DNA of 64,000 bases. It comes from Urophycis tenuis. Its lineage: Eukaryota > Chordata > Actinopteri > Gadiformes > Phycidae. The position numbers and the translations under genes are program-made. How positions within the stretch are numbered: the stretch's first letter is position 1; the number at the start of each line of letters is the position of its first letter. The notes below the pieces were generated by a model. The model was not told where the DNA came from. It did not search any database and was given only the letters and a program-made list of their open reading frames with translations. The stretch lies in the NCBI GenBank assembly GCA_036785325.1, contig JAXIVH010000007.1, forward strand, positions 2,002,093 through 2,066,092, in the 5' to 3' direction. Shown here one piece after another: positions 41,262 to 51,824 of the stretch.

Positions 41262-43545
41262 AAAATTTCCTTTGTAGTCCAGTAGTAATAGGGTTACACC
41301 CGGAACAAATTTGTAACAAGCTGAATTTTTCAGGATATGTTCAGACTACCTTTAGGAATGACATACGAAAAGTCCCCGTGAATCCCCCTTGTGCTCTCTG
41401 AGATATTCAAGATGGTGTCCAAAATGGCCGCCATTTGGAGATTTTTCCGTATCTCAGGCTTAAAACCTGATACAAATGCAATTAAAAGGTCAAAATATGT
41501 TTTTTAGGGTAAGTAAGTCAATTTCATCATTAGTTTCTTGAATTGAGACATTTCATAATAATAAATCACTTCAGTCATCATCCTCATCAGAAATTGGTGT
41601 TGATTTTTTAGTTTCTCCCTCATCATCTAGTAAAGATGGCATTGCTGCTTTATTGTTGCATGTTTGACCACTGCACTTTGTACACAAGGCAGAGCAGTGT
41701 ACCCCCATCTTCCTGCAGCCACAAGAGATCATGTTGAGCAGAGTGTCTGGAGCAATGGGGCGGTCAGTTTCAACTGGAGTCAAGATATCCTCCATTTTCC
41801 ATCCCCAATCTGTTGGCTGCAATGGCCTTCCCATCCATTCCTGAACAATGAGACATGTTCTGAATGAATGTTGCTTGGCTGCAGCACTTGTTGGAGGCAA
41901 AGTTGCCAACTGGAAGGATGAGGAAAGTGAAGTTCTGCTGATTGCCTTATTGTAAGCAATGTATCGGAATTGATCCAGTGATTCACAACTGGAAGCTCAA
42001 TACAGCTTCAGGAGGAAGCTTTCACCTGCTTGTTGTACTTGCTGATGAGTACTACAGCATTGATTAATGTGTCAAGTAGATTATACTCTTTCTTCTTATG
42101 CACCAGATTGAATGCCTTACGCTTCCCTTGGCAATACAGAGCATATACAGTGTCACATCCAGTTATAGCATGTAACACCATCAGATATTTGCTGGTGTTA
42201 CCAATGCTTCCTTGAATGTCATGAGCCCTGTACACAGTTGTGGGGTTCTTGCAGCATAACATGTAAAGGTCCATGTTTGTGGTTGCTTGAGCCACCAGCA
42301 TTACCAGCAGGTCAGTGTCAGTTCCAACAACAACAACTGGTTTGATTGACTCTGCCAATTACAGAGCAGTAGAGACTATCAATGCATCTGCATCAGCTTG
42401 TGCCTACTTCACCTGAACACCTGCTTGACTCAGCAAGTCAATTAGCATCTCTATCAAACGCATTTCTAGCAAATGCTGCCTGAGTTGTTGTGGTTGGTAT
42501 GTTCTGATCAAATAAGATTTCACTGGATGTGGACTTCTTTGCCCTGCGTAGTTGCACTGCTGCCTTGGTAGAGATCATGCTGTAGCCATCAAACACAGGT
42601 ACAGTACCAGCCCATTAGTTTTTCAGGATGTAGGCAATGTAGCAATGGCACACATCTCCGTAAGTAGATGGCTGTGGCCACACCACAGACTGCAACAGAT
42701 GGCCTCCAACTAGAAGAAACGGGCAGTTCTCTGGGATGTTAGGTTGTACAGGGGCAAATGACTTGAGAAGAGTACCTAGAACACTCTTGGTTGTCTTTCA
42801 CATGACACCATTATGAAACAGGGATGGAGGTTGAGGAGCAATGAACAACAACAATGAACTACCTGTTTATACACAAAAAACAATAAACAATAATCTCCCA
42901 ATTTAAATAATATGAATCTACATACTAATTCAGTGGCTGAAAATAATTGAAAAGAGGCTCTATCTGAGGGGTTCGAAAACACCAAAGTTTGAAGCTACTT
43001 TATCTGAGCCTCTTTGAGACTGAACAGATGTAAGCGAGCCTTATTCAATATTTACAAATGTGATTGGTGCCAAATAAAAACTAAAATATAATAAAGACAT
43101 TGTGTGATTAGTCAAAATAATGAATAGCATTAGACAGGCCCCTCTTTTTCTAAAAAATGACTTCAAAGTTACAAATGGGCTTAAATGGTGCCTGGGCTTA
43201 ATGGGTACACTATGTGAATTTCGTGTCATTGTCACATTAATGACCTTGTAATCTTGGTTAACTTTAATTTTAGCAGTGTGTCAATGGTGAATTTAGATTC
43301 CTTGTATGAGAAAACATATATTTTAACATTTTTATTGCATTTGTAGTATGTTTTAAGCCTGAGATATGGAAAAATCTCCAAATAGCGGCAATTTTGGACG
43401 CCATCTTGAATATCTCAGAAAGCACAAGGGGGATTCACGGGGACTTTTAGTATGTTATTCCTAAAGGTATTCTGAACATATCCTGAAAAATTCAGCTTGT
43501 TACAAATTTGTTCCGGGTTTGACTCAATTTTGAGCTAATGCTCTT
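41262..43545. mobile_element. Unclassified element with ~240-bp terminal inverted repeats
   Basis: The segment 41262-41500 is repeated in inverted orientation at about 43310-43545 (shared motifs ACCCGGAACAAATTTG, AAGTCCCCGTGAATCCCCCT, GATATTCAAGATGG). The arms differ at about 10% of positions by eye. Between them lies a decayed minus-strand gene (41571-42810) with PIN/FEN1-like and CXC-like blocks. No DDE, tyrosine-recombinase, RT or Rep motif was recognised, and no clean target duplication was found, so the class is open. Confidence 0.7.
41571..42810 (-). pseudogene. PIN/FEN1-like plus CXC-domain gene, decayed
   Basis: Minus strand, in order: CPFLLVGGHLLQSVVWPQPS and VPVFDGYSMISTKAAVQLRR (about 42740-42530); a frame change to RLIEMLIDLLSQAGVQVK and ADADALIVSTAL; AESIKPVVVVGTDTDLLVML (acidic DTD box) and VLHAITGCDTVYALYCQGKR (second acidic box) at 42358-42008; then PPTSAAAKQHSFRTCLIVQE, GWKMEDILTPVETDRPIAPD and a Cys-rich segment (ISCGCRKMGVHCSALCTKCS) at 41909-41571. 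The DTD…GCD spacing resembles 5'-nuclease (XPG/FEN1/PIN) folds; the Cys pattern resembles a CXC/tesmin repeat. At least three stops or frameshifts. The same arrangement occurs in uncharacterised fish and invertebrate proteins, from memory only. Confidence 0.6.
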
Positions 43546-43770
43546 GGACTATTGAGGGAAATTTCTAGTTTGATCTACTATGCCTGTAGAAGACATTTCT
43601 GTAATAAAAGTGTAAGGTACTCAACTTTTCTGGGTTTACTATTGGGCGTATGGGGATTGCCACTAGACTATATGCCAACAATCACATACATTTTGATAAA
43701 CCGCCTGCCTCCTGGTGGTCATTAATGAAAATAGATGACATAGCACGTATGACATATTAGATTAAACTAC

Positions 43771-44363
43771 CTCCTGTGTTCCTGAGTTTGATCAATGAAG
43801 GACATGGCATCAAAGTGCTTCCATTTCTTCTTTCGCCCTGCTGCCTGTCCACTTACTCCCTGAGCGTCCTTCTTGCACTTTCTATAAATGTCCTGCAAAT
43901 TCTTCCATTGCGTCTGCACCTCAGACACTGAACACAGTATGCAAAATTAACGTATATATACTGCTAGTTGTTTTGCCCTCCCCCTATACTCAGGCTTCCC
44001 TTCAACCGATTGCTAGTGTTCACGGCAGAGGATTGAAATAGTTCCCATGATTTTCATTCGGACAAATAGCCACGACATTTGAGCATTGCATCAAGTTGAA
44101 GACACTAATCTACTGATGTCAACAAACAAAACAGCTAGTTTGGTAGCTCGGCTACTACTTCTGACCTCTGACACTACCTCAGCAGGGGATTGGCTAATAT
44201 TCACTTTGTTTACACGTTGTTAGGGAACCAGTACCACTGTTCTGTAGTTCACAAGCTATTCCGGCCCATATGTTGTCCTTCAACTTTGTGTTGATATAAT
44301 CTTGCCGACTTTTATCAAACAAAACCGGGTGCTGCTGACAAGGTTAATAAGTCGGTCGCCCAT
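43771..44363 (-). pseudogene. MADF-domain gene, two exons, one frameshift
   Basis: Exon 1 (44235-44363) starts MGDRLINLV, then after a one-base shift near 44333 reads HPVLFDKSRQDYINTKLKDN and IWAGIACELQNS, ending at a GTACTG donor. Exon 2 (43771-43927) begins after GTTCAG; the split codon joins in phase. It reads VSEVQTQWKNLQDIYRKCKK and KKKWKHFDAMSFIDQ, ending at GTAGTT. This is a complete MADF domain (three-helix Myb/SANT-like DNA binding). No BESS exon was found downstream. It may be the accessory gene of the Harbinger-like element whose right end is at 44624, or a host MADF-gene copy. Confidence 0.75.
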
Positions 44364-44424
44364 TTCTTTTTCCCTCTTTGCTTCGCATTCTATTATGTCA
44401 TAGTAGAACACAATTAAATCATAT

Positions 44425-44624
44425 TTTGATTGGTCAGGCACTTTTTTCCGCAAGCGAAATTCCGCTTCAAAACAAACTGGTCCGATATTTTTTTCTGCTC
44501 AGCGGATTTTGCCTTTTAGTGTGCACAGCTTCATTAGAACACATGTGTTTGTTAATCAGTGAAATTCCGTGCGGAAATTCGCTCAGAAAATCGCAGAAAA
44601 TCCGCCTTGGTGTGGAAGGGCCTT
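44425..44624. mobile_element. DNA transposon right end (…TGTGGAAGGGCCTTA)
   Basis: Repeated GCGGAA/TTCCGC motifs and a final CCTTGGTGTGGAAGGGCCTTA-type terminus (44604-44624). The left end (TAAGGCCCTTCC) was not found. It probably belongs with the MADF gene immediately to the left. Confidence 0.45.
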
Positions 44625-44639
44625 AAAGCAGCATCCTCC

Positions 44640-44905
44640 TTGGTGCCATGTCTTTAAAGAGTCTGATGACCTCACTATGATTTACCTGGATGTCTCTCTA
44701 TGGCAAGCAGGAGAAGGTCCGAGAGTCGTTCTTCTCCACACAGACTTCATAGTTTTTGATAATTTTCAGCTTTGAAAATGATCTCTCCACAGAGGCAGTT
44801 GTCACTGGCAATGTTGAATAGATTTGTATCATTTTCACATAGGCAGGAAAGATGAGCTGGCCACTGTTTTCCAATATACACTAGATATTCATCTCAAGTA
44901 AGTAT
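44640..44905 (-). pseudogene. hAT transposase C-terminal fragment
   Basis: The minus strand reads NSGQLIFPAYVKMIQIYSTL and LPVTTASVERSFSKLKIIKN, the hATC dimerisation region with the conserved 'P.T.ASVERSFSKLK' motif, then decays with a stop. No terminal repeats remain. Confidence 0.75.
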
Positions 44906-45289
44906 ACTGATAGATTCACATGCTGTAGGATACCAATGACAAACTCTACCGGTGGTCATCATCACGTCATATCTATTATTGATTTTGGGTAGCGTAGCTT
45001 GTTGAGGCAGGTGAGCAGTCGGCTAATTTATGCCCAGTTGTGTGGCATTGAGACGCTACTTGACAACAGAGACAAATAAATGCAAGATATAGCTTGGCAA
45101 CTGAGGCTTAGGGGGCAAACAACACTCAAATCGATTCATTTATGTCTGCTGCTACAACACGCCTCTCTTTGTGTTTGCTCTGCGCGTTCACGTTGACATG
45201 TGTGCGGGTGGGGGGTGGAGGGAATATGAATTGGGGCATTATTATCACACGCTTTTAATCACCAAGCACTTATAGATGATCATGTAAGC

Positions 45290-45579
45290 ATGGCCCATGA
45301 AAAAAAACGAACTTTCAAAAGGGCACTTGCTTGGTCGAGAGGGCAAAGGGCAGGTGCTTTAGCACCACCTAATGCACGCCACGGAGTGGTGAGACCATTC
45401 ATGATTTGTCTCTTCAGGTGTTTCATAACTGCTTTGATTTCTGCCTGGGACCATGCTCTCTTTATCACTGCCTTCTTCTTCTGGGGCAAGGCAGAGCCAA
45501 TACCTAGACATTGAGATAGTTTTTTACAATTACTGGTACTTTCCCATTTCCCAAATAAATCCATATACTTATTCATCAA
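45290..45579 (-). pseudogene. Fragment with KRxWSxxExxAVMKHLK motif
   Basis: The minus strand reads LGIGSALPQKKKAVIKRAWS, then QAEIKAVMKHLKRQIMNGLT and a diverged remainder. I recognise the Trp-Ser…Glu…Ala-Val…His-Leu pattern from the C-terminus of a large, TE-associated fish gene family of unknown function, from memory. Under 100 codons; no other domain of that family is nearby. Confidence 0.4.
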
Positions 45580-45849
45580 TATAGCATTAAATTGAATAAG
45601 ACAAATTACAACTAAGCCTCAGTAACCAAATCCTCACAAAATGTATCAATACACTGTTAAACCTGAGAAGTTAATTAAACTCAAATAATTTAAGGAAACA
45701 GATCGCCTTGAATCATCTGAGTGGTAACTTAATTAGGTGAAGTTAAGTTAAACTCAAATCATTTGAGAAAACCAGTTGCTTTAAACCATTTGAGTTGAAT
45801 CAGAGTTATCACTACTTGTGTATTTTGCTTTATGTTAACTTCGATGTTG

Positions 45850-46240
45850 ATTTATGTTCACTTCTACCATTTAAGTGATTACTACCAGAGACACTTATAG
45901 AGGAGGAGACACAGCACTGAAAGAATCTCCCATAGAAATGCATGGGGAAACATCGTAACGCCAAGATGGCGGGTGTTTGGACATGTCCCGCCTCTTCCGG
46001 TGTCAAAAGCCAATTACCTCCTGAACTGTACAGGCGTTGCTCCAATCATCTTGCTGATCCTACGCAAGGATACAGTCACGGTTTTGCGACACTTGCAAGT
46101 TGTTTGCAGTCTGGATGGGAAGGAGCAGCGTGTATCTGTCAGCTGAATAAGTACGACCACGCGAAATCAAAGATATGTTAACATCTCGTTGACATCTGTC
46201 CCGGACTACCAACGAAGAACGGTAAGCATTTTTAACTGTA
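45850..46240 (+). promoter_or_regulatory. Possible promoter/first exon with YY1-like site
   Basis: GCCAAGATGGCGGGTG at 45959-45974 contains the AAGATGGCGG core of YY1 sites typical of TSS-proximal DNA. A plausible non-coding first exon would end at GAAGAACG|GTAAGC near 46221. No downstream coding exon was identified. Confidence 0.3.
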
Positions 46241-46349
46241 CTGCATTTTTAACTAACTTTGGTACATGATCGTTGTACAATGTGCTTTCTATTTTTGTGT
46301 CCTTTTCGTCAACTAGCTAACGTCCGCTAGCTGTGAACCGGACAACGCG

Positions 46350-46490
46350 GTGCCAGATGAGTGTGGAACACTGTTCCGCACGGAAAAATGCCAGTTACCA
46401 TCGTTGACTGGGCAACTTCAGGTGTTGAGGAGGGTGCAATTAAGTAATGGCATTGTTTGTGCGGAACAGTGTTCTGAACTAATCTGGCAC
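46350..46490. repeat. 141-bp hairpin-forming inverted repeat
   Basis: The arms 46350-46381 (starts GTGCCAGATGAGTGTGGAAC) and 46459-46490 (ends GAACTAATCTGGCAC) pair at 28 of 32 positions, and pairing continues inward through AATGCCA/TGGCATT. It could be a small MITE or fold into a stable RNA hairpin. Confidence 0.7.
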
Positions 46491-46924
46491 CGCCAGAAGA
46501 TAAAGACAGCCAGTTTTTGTCGGTGTACAGCATTCGGCTCTTTTTTCTCCAATGCTAGGAGTTAGCAAGATTTAGGACCACGTTTATTTGTGTTAGTATA
46601 AATATTAGCTCTGGACGACATTGCTATGGCACCCTTGCTAATGTAAGTTTTTTGTTTAGTATGCAAACTGACTTCAAAAACTCCCAGTACTGTTCATTTT
46701 GATAACCTTTGTCCAGTTCCAAATCTTGTTAGGGATTTCTAGCATTTTCAGAAGTGACTTGGTTTTTTGTGTTGGCTATTAAAGCAACACCATTCTTCTC
46801 ACAGTTCACGGCAAACGAAACATCAAATTAATCGAATCGGTAGTGCAGTCATAGAGGAATGTGAATGAAAACAAGACAGACAATTGTTGTTGTTGTTGAT
46901 TAATTTATGTTGTTGATTAATTGA

Positions 46925-47367
46925 TTATGCCGTTGCATTCAGACATTTCAGCTTTCGTGCATTCTTTTGTTTTCTTTTTTTTATTTGAGCAGCCACCTGG
47001 TTTTGGGCCTTTATTTCGGCCCCAACCCTGCACATTGTGAACTTTTTTAGGGCTATGCCCTCAATGGTCTTAGAGTGGGCAGGGTGTAGGGCGTGAATTT
47101 CATTAAAGGCCCCGCTGCGTTGAAGGGCTTGACGGATTTTCTGCGCCAGCCCCTTTGCTGCCCAGACTCTGGGCAGCGTTTTTTTGATGACCCTCTCGCA
47201 CCTGGTGATGCAGGCCTCGAAGGCCTCAGAGGGCTGGTGGAGGCTGGCCGATGAATGATACTTTTTGGCTTGAATGAAGGAACCCTCCCTTGTAGCAGTG
47301 CTGTAACTGTGCTCTCTGTCATTTCTTTTTATGAGCACACTTTCGCACTCCCAGCACTGCCCAAGTT
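46925..47367 (-). CDS. Possible C-terminal extension ORF of the THAP/P gene
   Basis: The open minus-strand frame from about 47367 (LKEPKLGQCWECESVLIKRN) to 46925 (KLKCLNATA) is Lys/Arg-rich at its end. It becomes continuous with the P-like gene if one base is added in the A8 run at 47382-47389. I do not recognise it as part of P transposases. It may be an unrelated fragment or a true alternative C-terminus. Confidence 0.4.
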
Positions 47368-47376
47368 TGGGTTCCT

Positions 47377-50300
47377 TTAGGTTTTTTTTAGGTTGTTCCG
47401 AATCGATTTCATGAGGTGAGGGACATCAAAGATGAGGGGGATCTTCCTGCCCAGATTTATGCAATGAGAATCATCCAATGAGGCCCCCAGAATTTTCATC
47501 GCCCTGATGTTGGTTGACCCCTGGTCGCAGACAACGCATTTCACCTGAAAGTAAGAGACAATTTTCAGTATTATTTTGAAAATGCTTTGCAGCTATATAA
47601 GGCTAAGTTGTGAACCCTTTGCAGTTCTCTGGATTTCTGCATTATTTGATCATGAAATGTAATCTGATCTTCATCCAAGTCACTGTTGTACACAAACAAA
47701 TAGGTCATTTACGAAACGATCGTATGACAAAAAATTGTGTCTGGGAAAATAAAGTTCTATGTCCAGTGTCGTAGGGAGGGGAGGAGGAGTAGGGAGAGTA
47801 GTGGGCTGGATGTTGATTAACACATGAACCAGTCTTTCTTTGTCTTAAGTGAATTGATGGGCAGAGTTGAGTAATGCTACTGGTGGAAAAATAGTTTTGG
47901 TGATTGAGTGGTTATTGGATTCAAAGCTGAGTGAAGGGTTACCAGATACCAGTATTGCACACAGTTGTGTATACGTTAGTACGTACGCTTAGTCCAGAGC
48001 CTTCCACGATAATGATGGCCTCTCGAAGCCTTTTTGCTATGTCTTCCCCGGCCATAGCTGATTTGGACAGGAAGTATCCAATGGCCTACAAAATAAATGC
48101 ATGTAGTATTTGCAGTGTTCTTTGTCTTCCTTACAGTGGGCTATATTTTTAGAAGTGAATCTGGCATCAAAATTTTCATGTCTATTGTTTACTACCTGCT
48201 TCCACTTGCCACTTATGGCTCGAACCATGAAGACCATGGCTTGTTTGGCTGTTTCACCCTTTGGGGTAAGGCCTTCAATCGAATCAAGCCGCCGATTGTA
48301 TTCCACTTGATTCTTAATGGACATCTCATCCAAGACAAGGGAGCAGATTTTGTCTGCCTCTGCCATTGTTTTAGTCTTTTCTTCGATGTGTGCCAATACC
48401 CCAGGAAGAAATCCAGGCTATGGAATGAAGTGTTTCATTTCAAACATAATTTTATAATAATTACATTCCAGGATTGTATCACCATATACGTTTTCATTTT
48501 TTGCACATTAGGAAACACTTACACACATTAGGAAATTGTGTTAACATGGGTTTTCTGGAATATCATGGAATTTCAATACATTGTAGTATGGTCCCTGCCA
48601 ATCATGCTGTTACCAAAAGCAAACAAGCAGGGGTTTGCACTGCAAACACCTGAACTAGAAAAACCTGAACAGGAAAACACCTGGAAATTGAGCTTACAGA
48701 TTGATTGGTTTAAAATACCATGTGTATTTTCCCCACAATGTTGGCATGGGTTTGGTGAAACCAGTCCAGTATAGTAATAAAGACGTACCTCAAAACTCCC
48801 CAGACTGCCCATCAGATGCCGTGACAGGGTGGTTTCGGAAGGCAACTGGAAAGTTTGCTGCAATTCTCTGTAGCACCGTGGACTGTGGTGGTAGAGCCGC
48901 AGCGCCATGTTTTTCTGTAGCTTTGTGTAGCGCTGGCCATGTTTTTTTGCCCCGGTGAGGGCGATCTGCCCATCCACAAACACTTTAGTGTTTTGGGGAA
49001 GGCAGTCAGTTGGCAGCACATGAAACTCCTTCTGTAGATGTTTAAGTCTGCAGATGAAATTGCTTAAATTAATGATCAAGGATTCAACAATTTTATTGTC
49101 ACATGCATAGAAATACTAGGTGTAACACCTCCTCAAATTTTAATATGTTAAAGAAACAGTGTGCGCATTATAGCAGAACTGGTTGTAGTATGCTTTTGTA
49201 CAGTGACCATAGGTGACATGGTGCGACTGAGAGTGCTGTGAGTTTGCGAATGGCTGAGAGTTTGTTTGTGTGTGTGTGTGTGTGGTGGTGGTGGTGGTGG
49301 TGGGGGGGGGGGGGGGGGGGGGGGGGTGGTGTTATGTATGCACTGTTGCATACTTTAACTGCTGGTTTCTCAGCATGTTGGCGACCCTGTAGCGGTACTG
49401 GCGCATTTTGGCCCTTTCCCTCTTCAGCTGATTTTTCAGCTCTTTGATTCTCTGCGAAAAATATCTGATAGTCAGTTCTTTGATATTCTGTTAAAAAAAA
49501 GTATTTCCTAGGATTCTAGGCTTATACAGTACAGTATAAGTCTCACCTTGTCTTTCTTTGCCAGCATCGTGTTTAATTTCATGGACATTTCGTCCTGAGA
49601 AATCTCCTCTCCAACACTTAGAGGTATGTTGGAATCTGGAACCATATTACATTTACATGTATGCATTTCTTTATCCAAAGTTAGAATAGGGTTAACAATC
49701 AAGCTACAACACATTTGAAACCTTACTAAGAGTACCACTAGCTAACAAGAAATTGGCAAGTTGTCTAATCCCTGAGATGGCAAAGTAGCTCTTAATCATG
49801 ATGTTGCTGTACTTCACAGTTGACATGGTTTGATGTCTGAAGTTGTCTAGTAGCCACATTAGATCTTGGTGTATCTGGAACATCCATGTGCTATCCCATG
49901 ATCCCATGTTGTAAAGTTATACTGTAGTCATACTATTTGTGTAGTGCTCTCCATGTCCACATCCATAAAGAAAGAACCTAACCCAACTGCCCTGCAGGTA
50001 CCATAGCAGCCAGTGGCTGTTCACTAGTGGCTGTTCACTAATCTGTTCACTTCACTGTTGGCTCTATGTGTGTGTGTGCATGTGTGTGAGTGAAACTTTG
50101 AAACGCATGATTGACAGGCAGTTATTGGCCAGTGCCTATTGTAATTATACTCTTTGGATACTTTTTGAAGAAAAAAATATGAAATTAATTTACGGAACAT
50201 GGCATTACTTGGTTATGAGATGTCTCCATGATGTCAGCAAAAGTATTCATACTCATGTTGTTGTTTGTAACAAAGGTTTTTCCGGCAGTAAAAGATTAGC

Positions 50301-51824
50301 ACAATGTCTTTGTGTGCATGATCACAAAATTGTTCTCTGTACAGACATTCTATTTCCCTTCAACATTGTTTCCCTATGCCCTTTTTAAACATTCATTGGC
50401 CAGTCTCCTAATATGGCTTGTTATTTCAAACTCTGCCTAGGTGACCAGAATTCCAGATTATCCTCACTGCTGTCGTGATATGGATTGAACACAGGAGTGG
50501 TGGTGACAGAAAAGCTATGTAGATATTCAACTCATTACACTAATAGTAGGTTGATGAAATCTTTATTTAGCTTTTTTTTCCAATTATGAGCCAGGGGGAA
50601 AATTGAATATTGAACACAGAAGTATACACATATGGAACGTACAGCGGGGAATATAAGTATTGAACACGACATTGGGTTAATATCAATGTCTGGTCAAAAT
50701 TTCATCTCGGTAGTCCAATCGGAAATACTTTCCAAGATGTTTATGGTACCTGTGCTTGTGTACAATGGCACCCATTGCATTTGCAGAATTGACAGCAGTT
50801 TATTTTCATTACCTCTTTCTTTCTGTCGCACAGGGGTTTGCTGCCGGAAAAGGAGTGGGACGGCATTTGGAGCCAGGCGCTTTCTTTGACCCTTGGGAAA
50901 GGAATATTTAACTTTAAAGTAAACTGTACTGTTAAACTAATGTTTATTCTTCCTACTAGCCTTTTGATGTACAATGCATGGTAAATTGGGTTTTGGCAAA
51001 GGGCTTGCACCCATCTATACATGTAGTCACAAATTGGTAGTTGGTTCACATGACTTTATTTGTTATGGTGTGTGTTTTTTTAAAATTAATTATAGAGACT
51101 TCTGATTGTGATGTCATACAAAGTCTTATGTCCTATGCAAATATGCATACTGAAGCCATTTTGGCCATGCCAGATGCTTCTTTTTAATAGACAGACATAC
51201 TTTGCAGCTTAGGTCCTTTGGCCTGAAGTGGTCTTCGCAGACCACATAGCCCCCTTTATCTGCCTTGACTTTGGACATGCTGGAGGACAGATCTGCCCTC
51301 CTGGCATTGTAAAGCCATTTTTCTCTCCTGTGTTAATTACAGTATAAATAAAAATGCTTCCTTGGAATATGACTTATCTTTTCATTCTGTGACAGATTTC
51401 ATAATCATACAGGCAGTTTTAATTCTGTACTTGTGCCATTAGTCATTAAGGCTGAAGCGGTTGTAATGTAATACAAAAAACATATTCCACACCACTGCAT
51501 ACATATCTCATACTTCTATGGTGTTAAAATGCTTTTGACCAATATTTGATCTAGCTGCAGCACCAATATAAAGCTTTTAAAAATGATCTTGGTAAGTGGT
51601 TAACCAATTTTGACAGTGATGGTGTCCTATGTCGTTCGCAAGCTAGCTAACATTTTAGGCACAACCAAAGTCCTTCAAAGTCCTTCTATACGTTTCTCTG
51701 GCACAACCCCCAGTTTAACAATACAGCCAATGACTTACCTTTTGTCGTTCTTTGGTAGGGCGAAAAATGAACGCCCACCCCCCACTCTGTTGTCACAGCC
51801 ATAGAAGGCACACAAACGTGGCAT
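47377..51824 (-). CDS. THAP-domain P-transposase-like gene, nine exons, 408 aa
   Basis: Exons (minus): 51739-51824, 51201-51327, 50813-50891, 49547-49635, 49354-49451, 48789-49047, 48196-48417, 47987-48085, 47377-47544. All are GT-AG and the eight phases agree; the total is 1,227 nt with no internal stop. THAP finger (about 1-90): MPRLCAFYGCDNR (first Cys pair), then EKWLYNARRADLS and YVVCEDHF (second Cys and His), then LAPNAVPLLF. A basic coiled coil follows (RIKELKNQLKRERAKMRQYR). The Tnp_P/RNase H-like part has ALRLYHHSPRCYRELQQTFQ and LVLDEMSIKNQVEYN (first catalytic Asp), WKQ, IGYFLSKSAMAGED, VVCDQGSTN (second Asp) and IFDVPHLMKSIRNNL. The GTP-binding insertion domain and final acidic residue of P/THAP9 proteins are missing. 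THAP binds DNA in a P-element-like way; transposition by this product alone is unlikely. Confidence 0.85.
49261..49329. repeat. GT/GGT/poly-G tract (G-quadruplex-prone)
   Basis: (GT)n, (GGT)n, then about 26 G, in intron 5 of the THAP/P-like gene. The poly-G run could fold into quadruplexes and is prone to assembly error. Confidence 0.9.
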
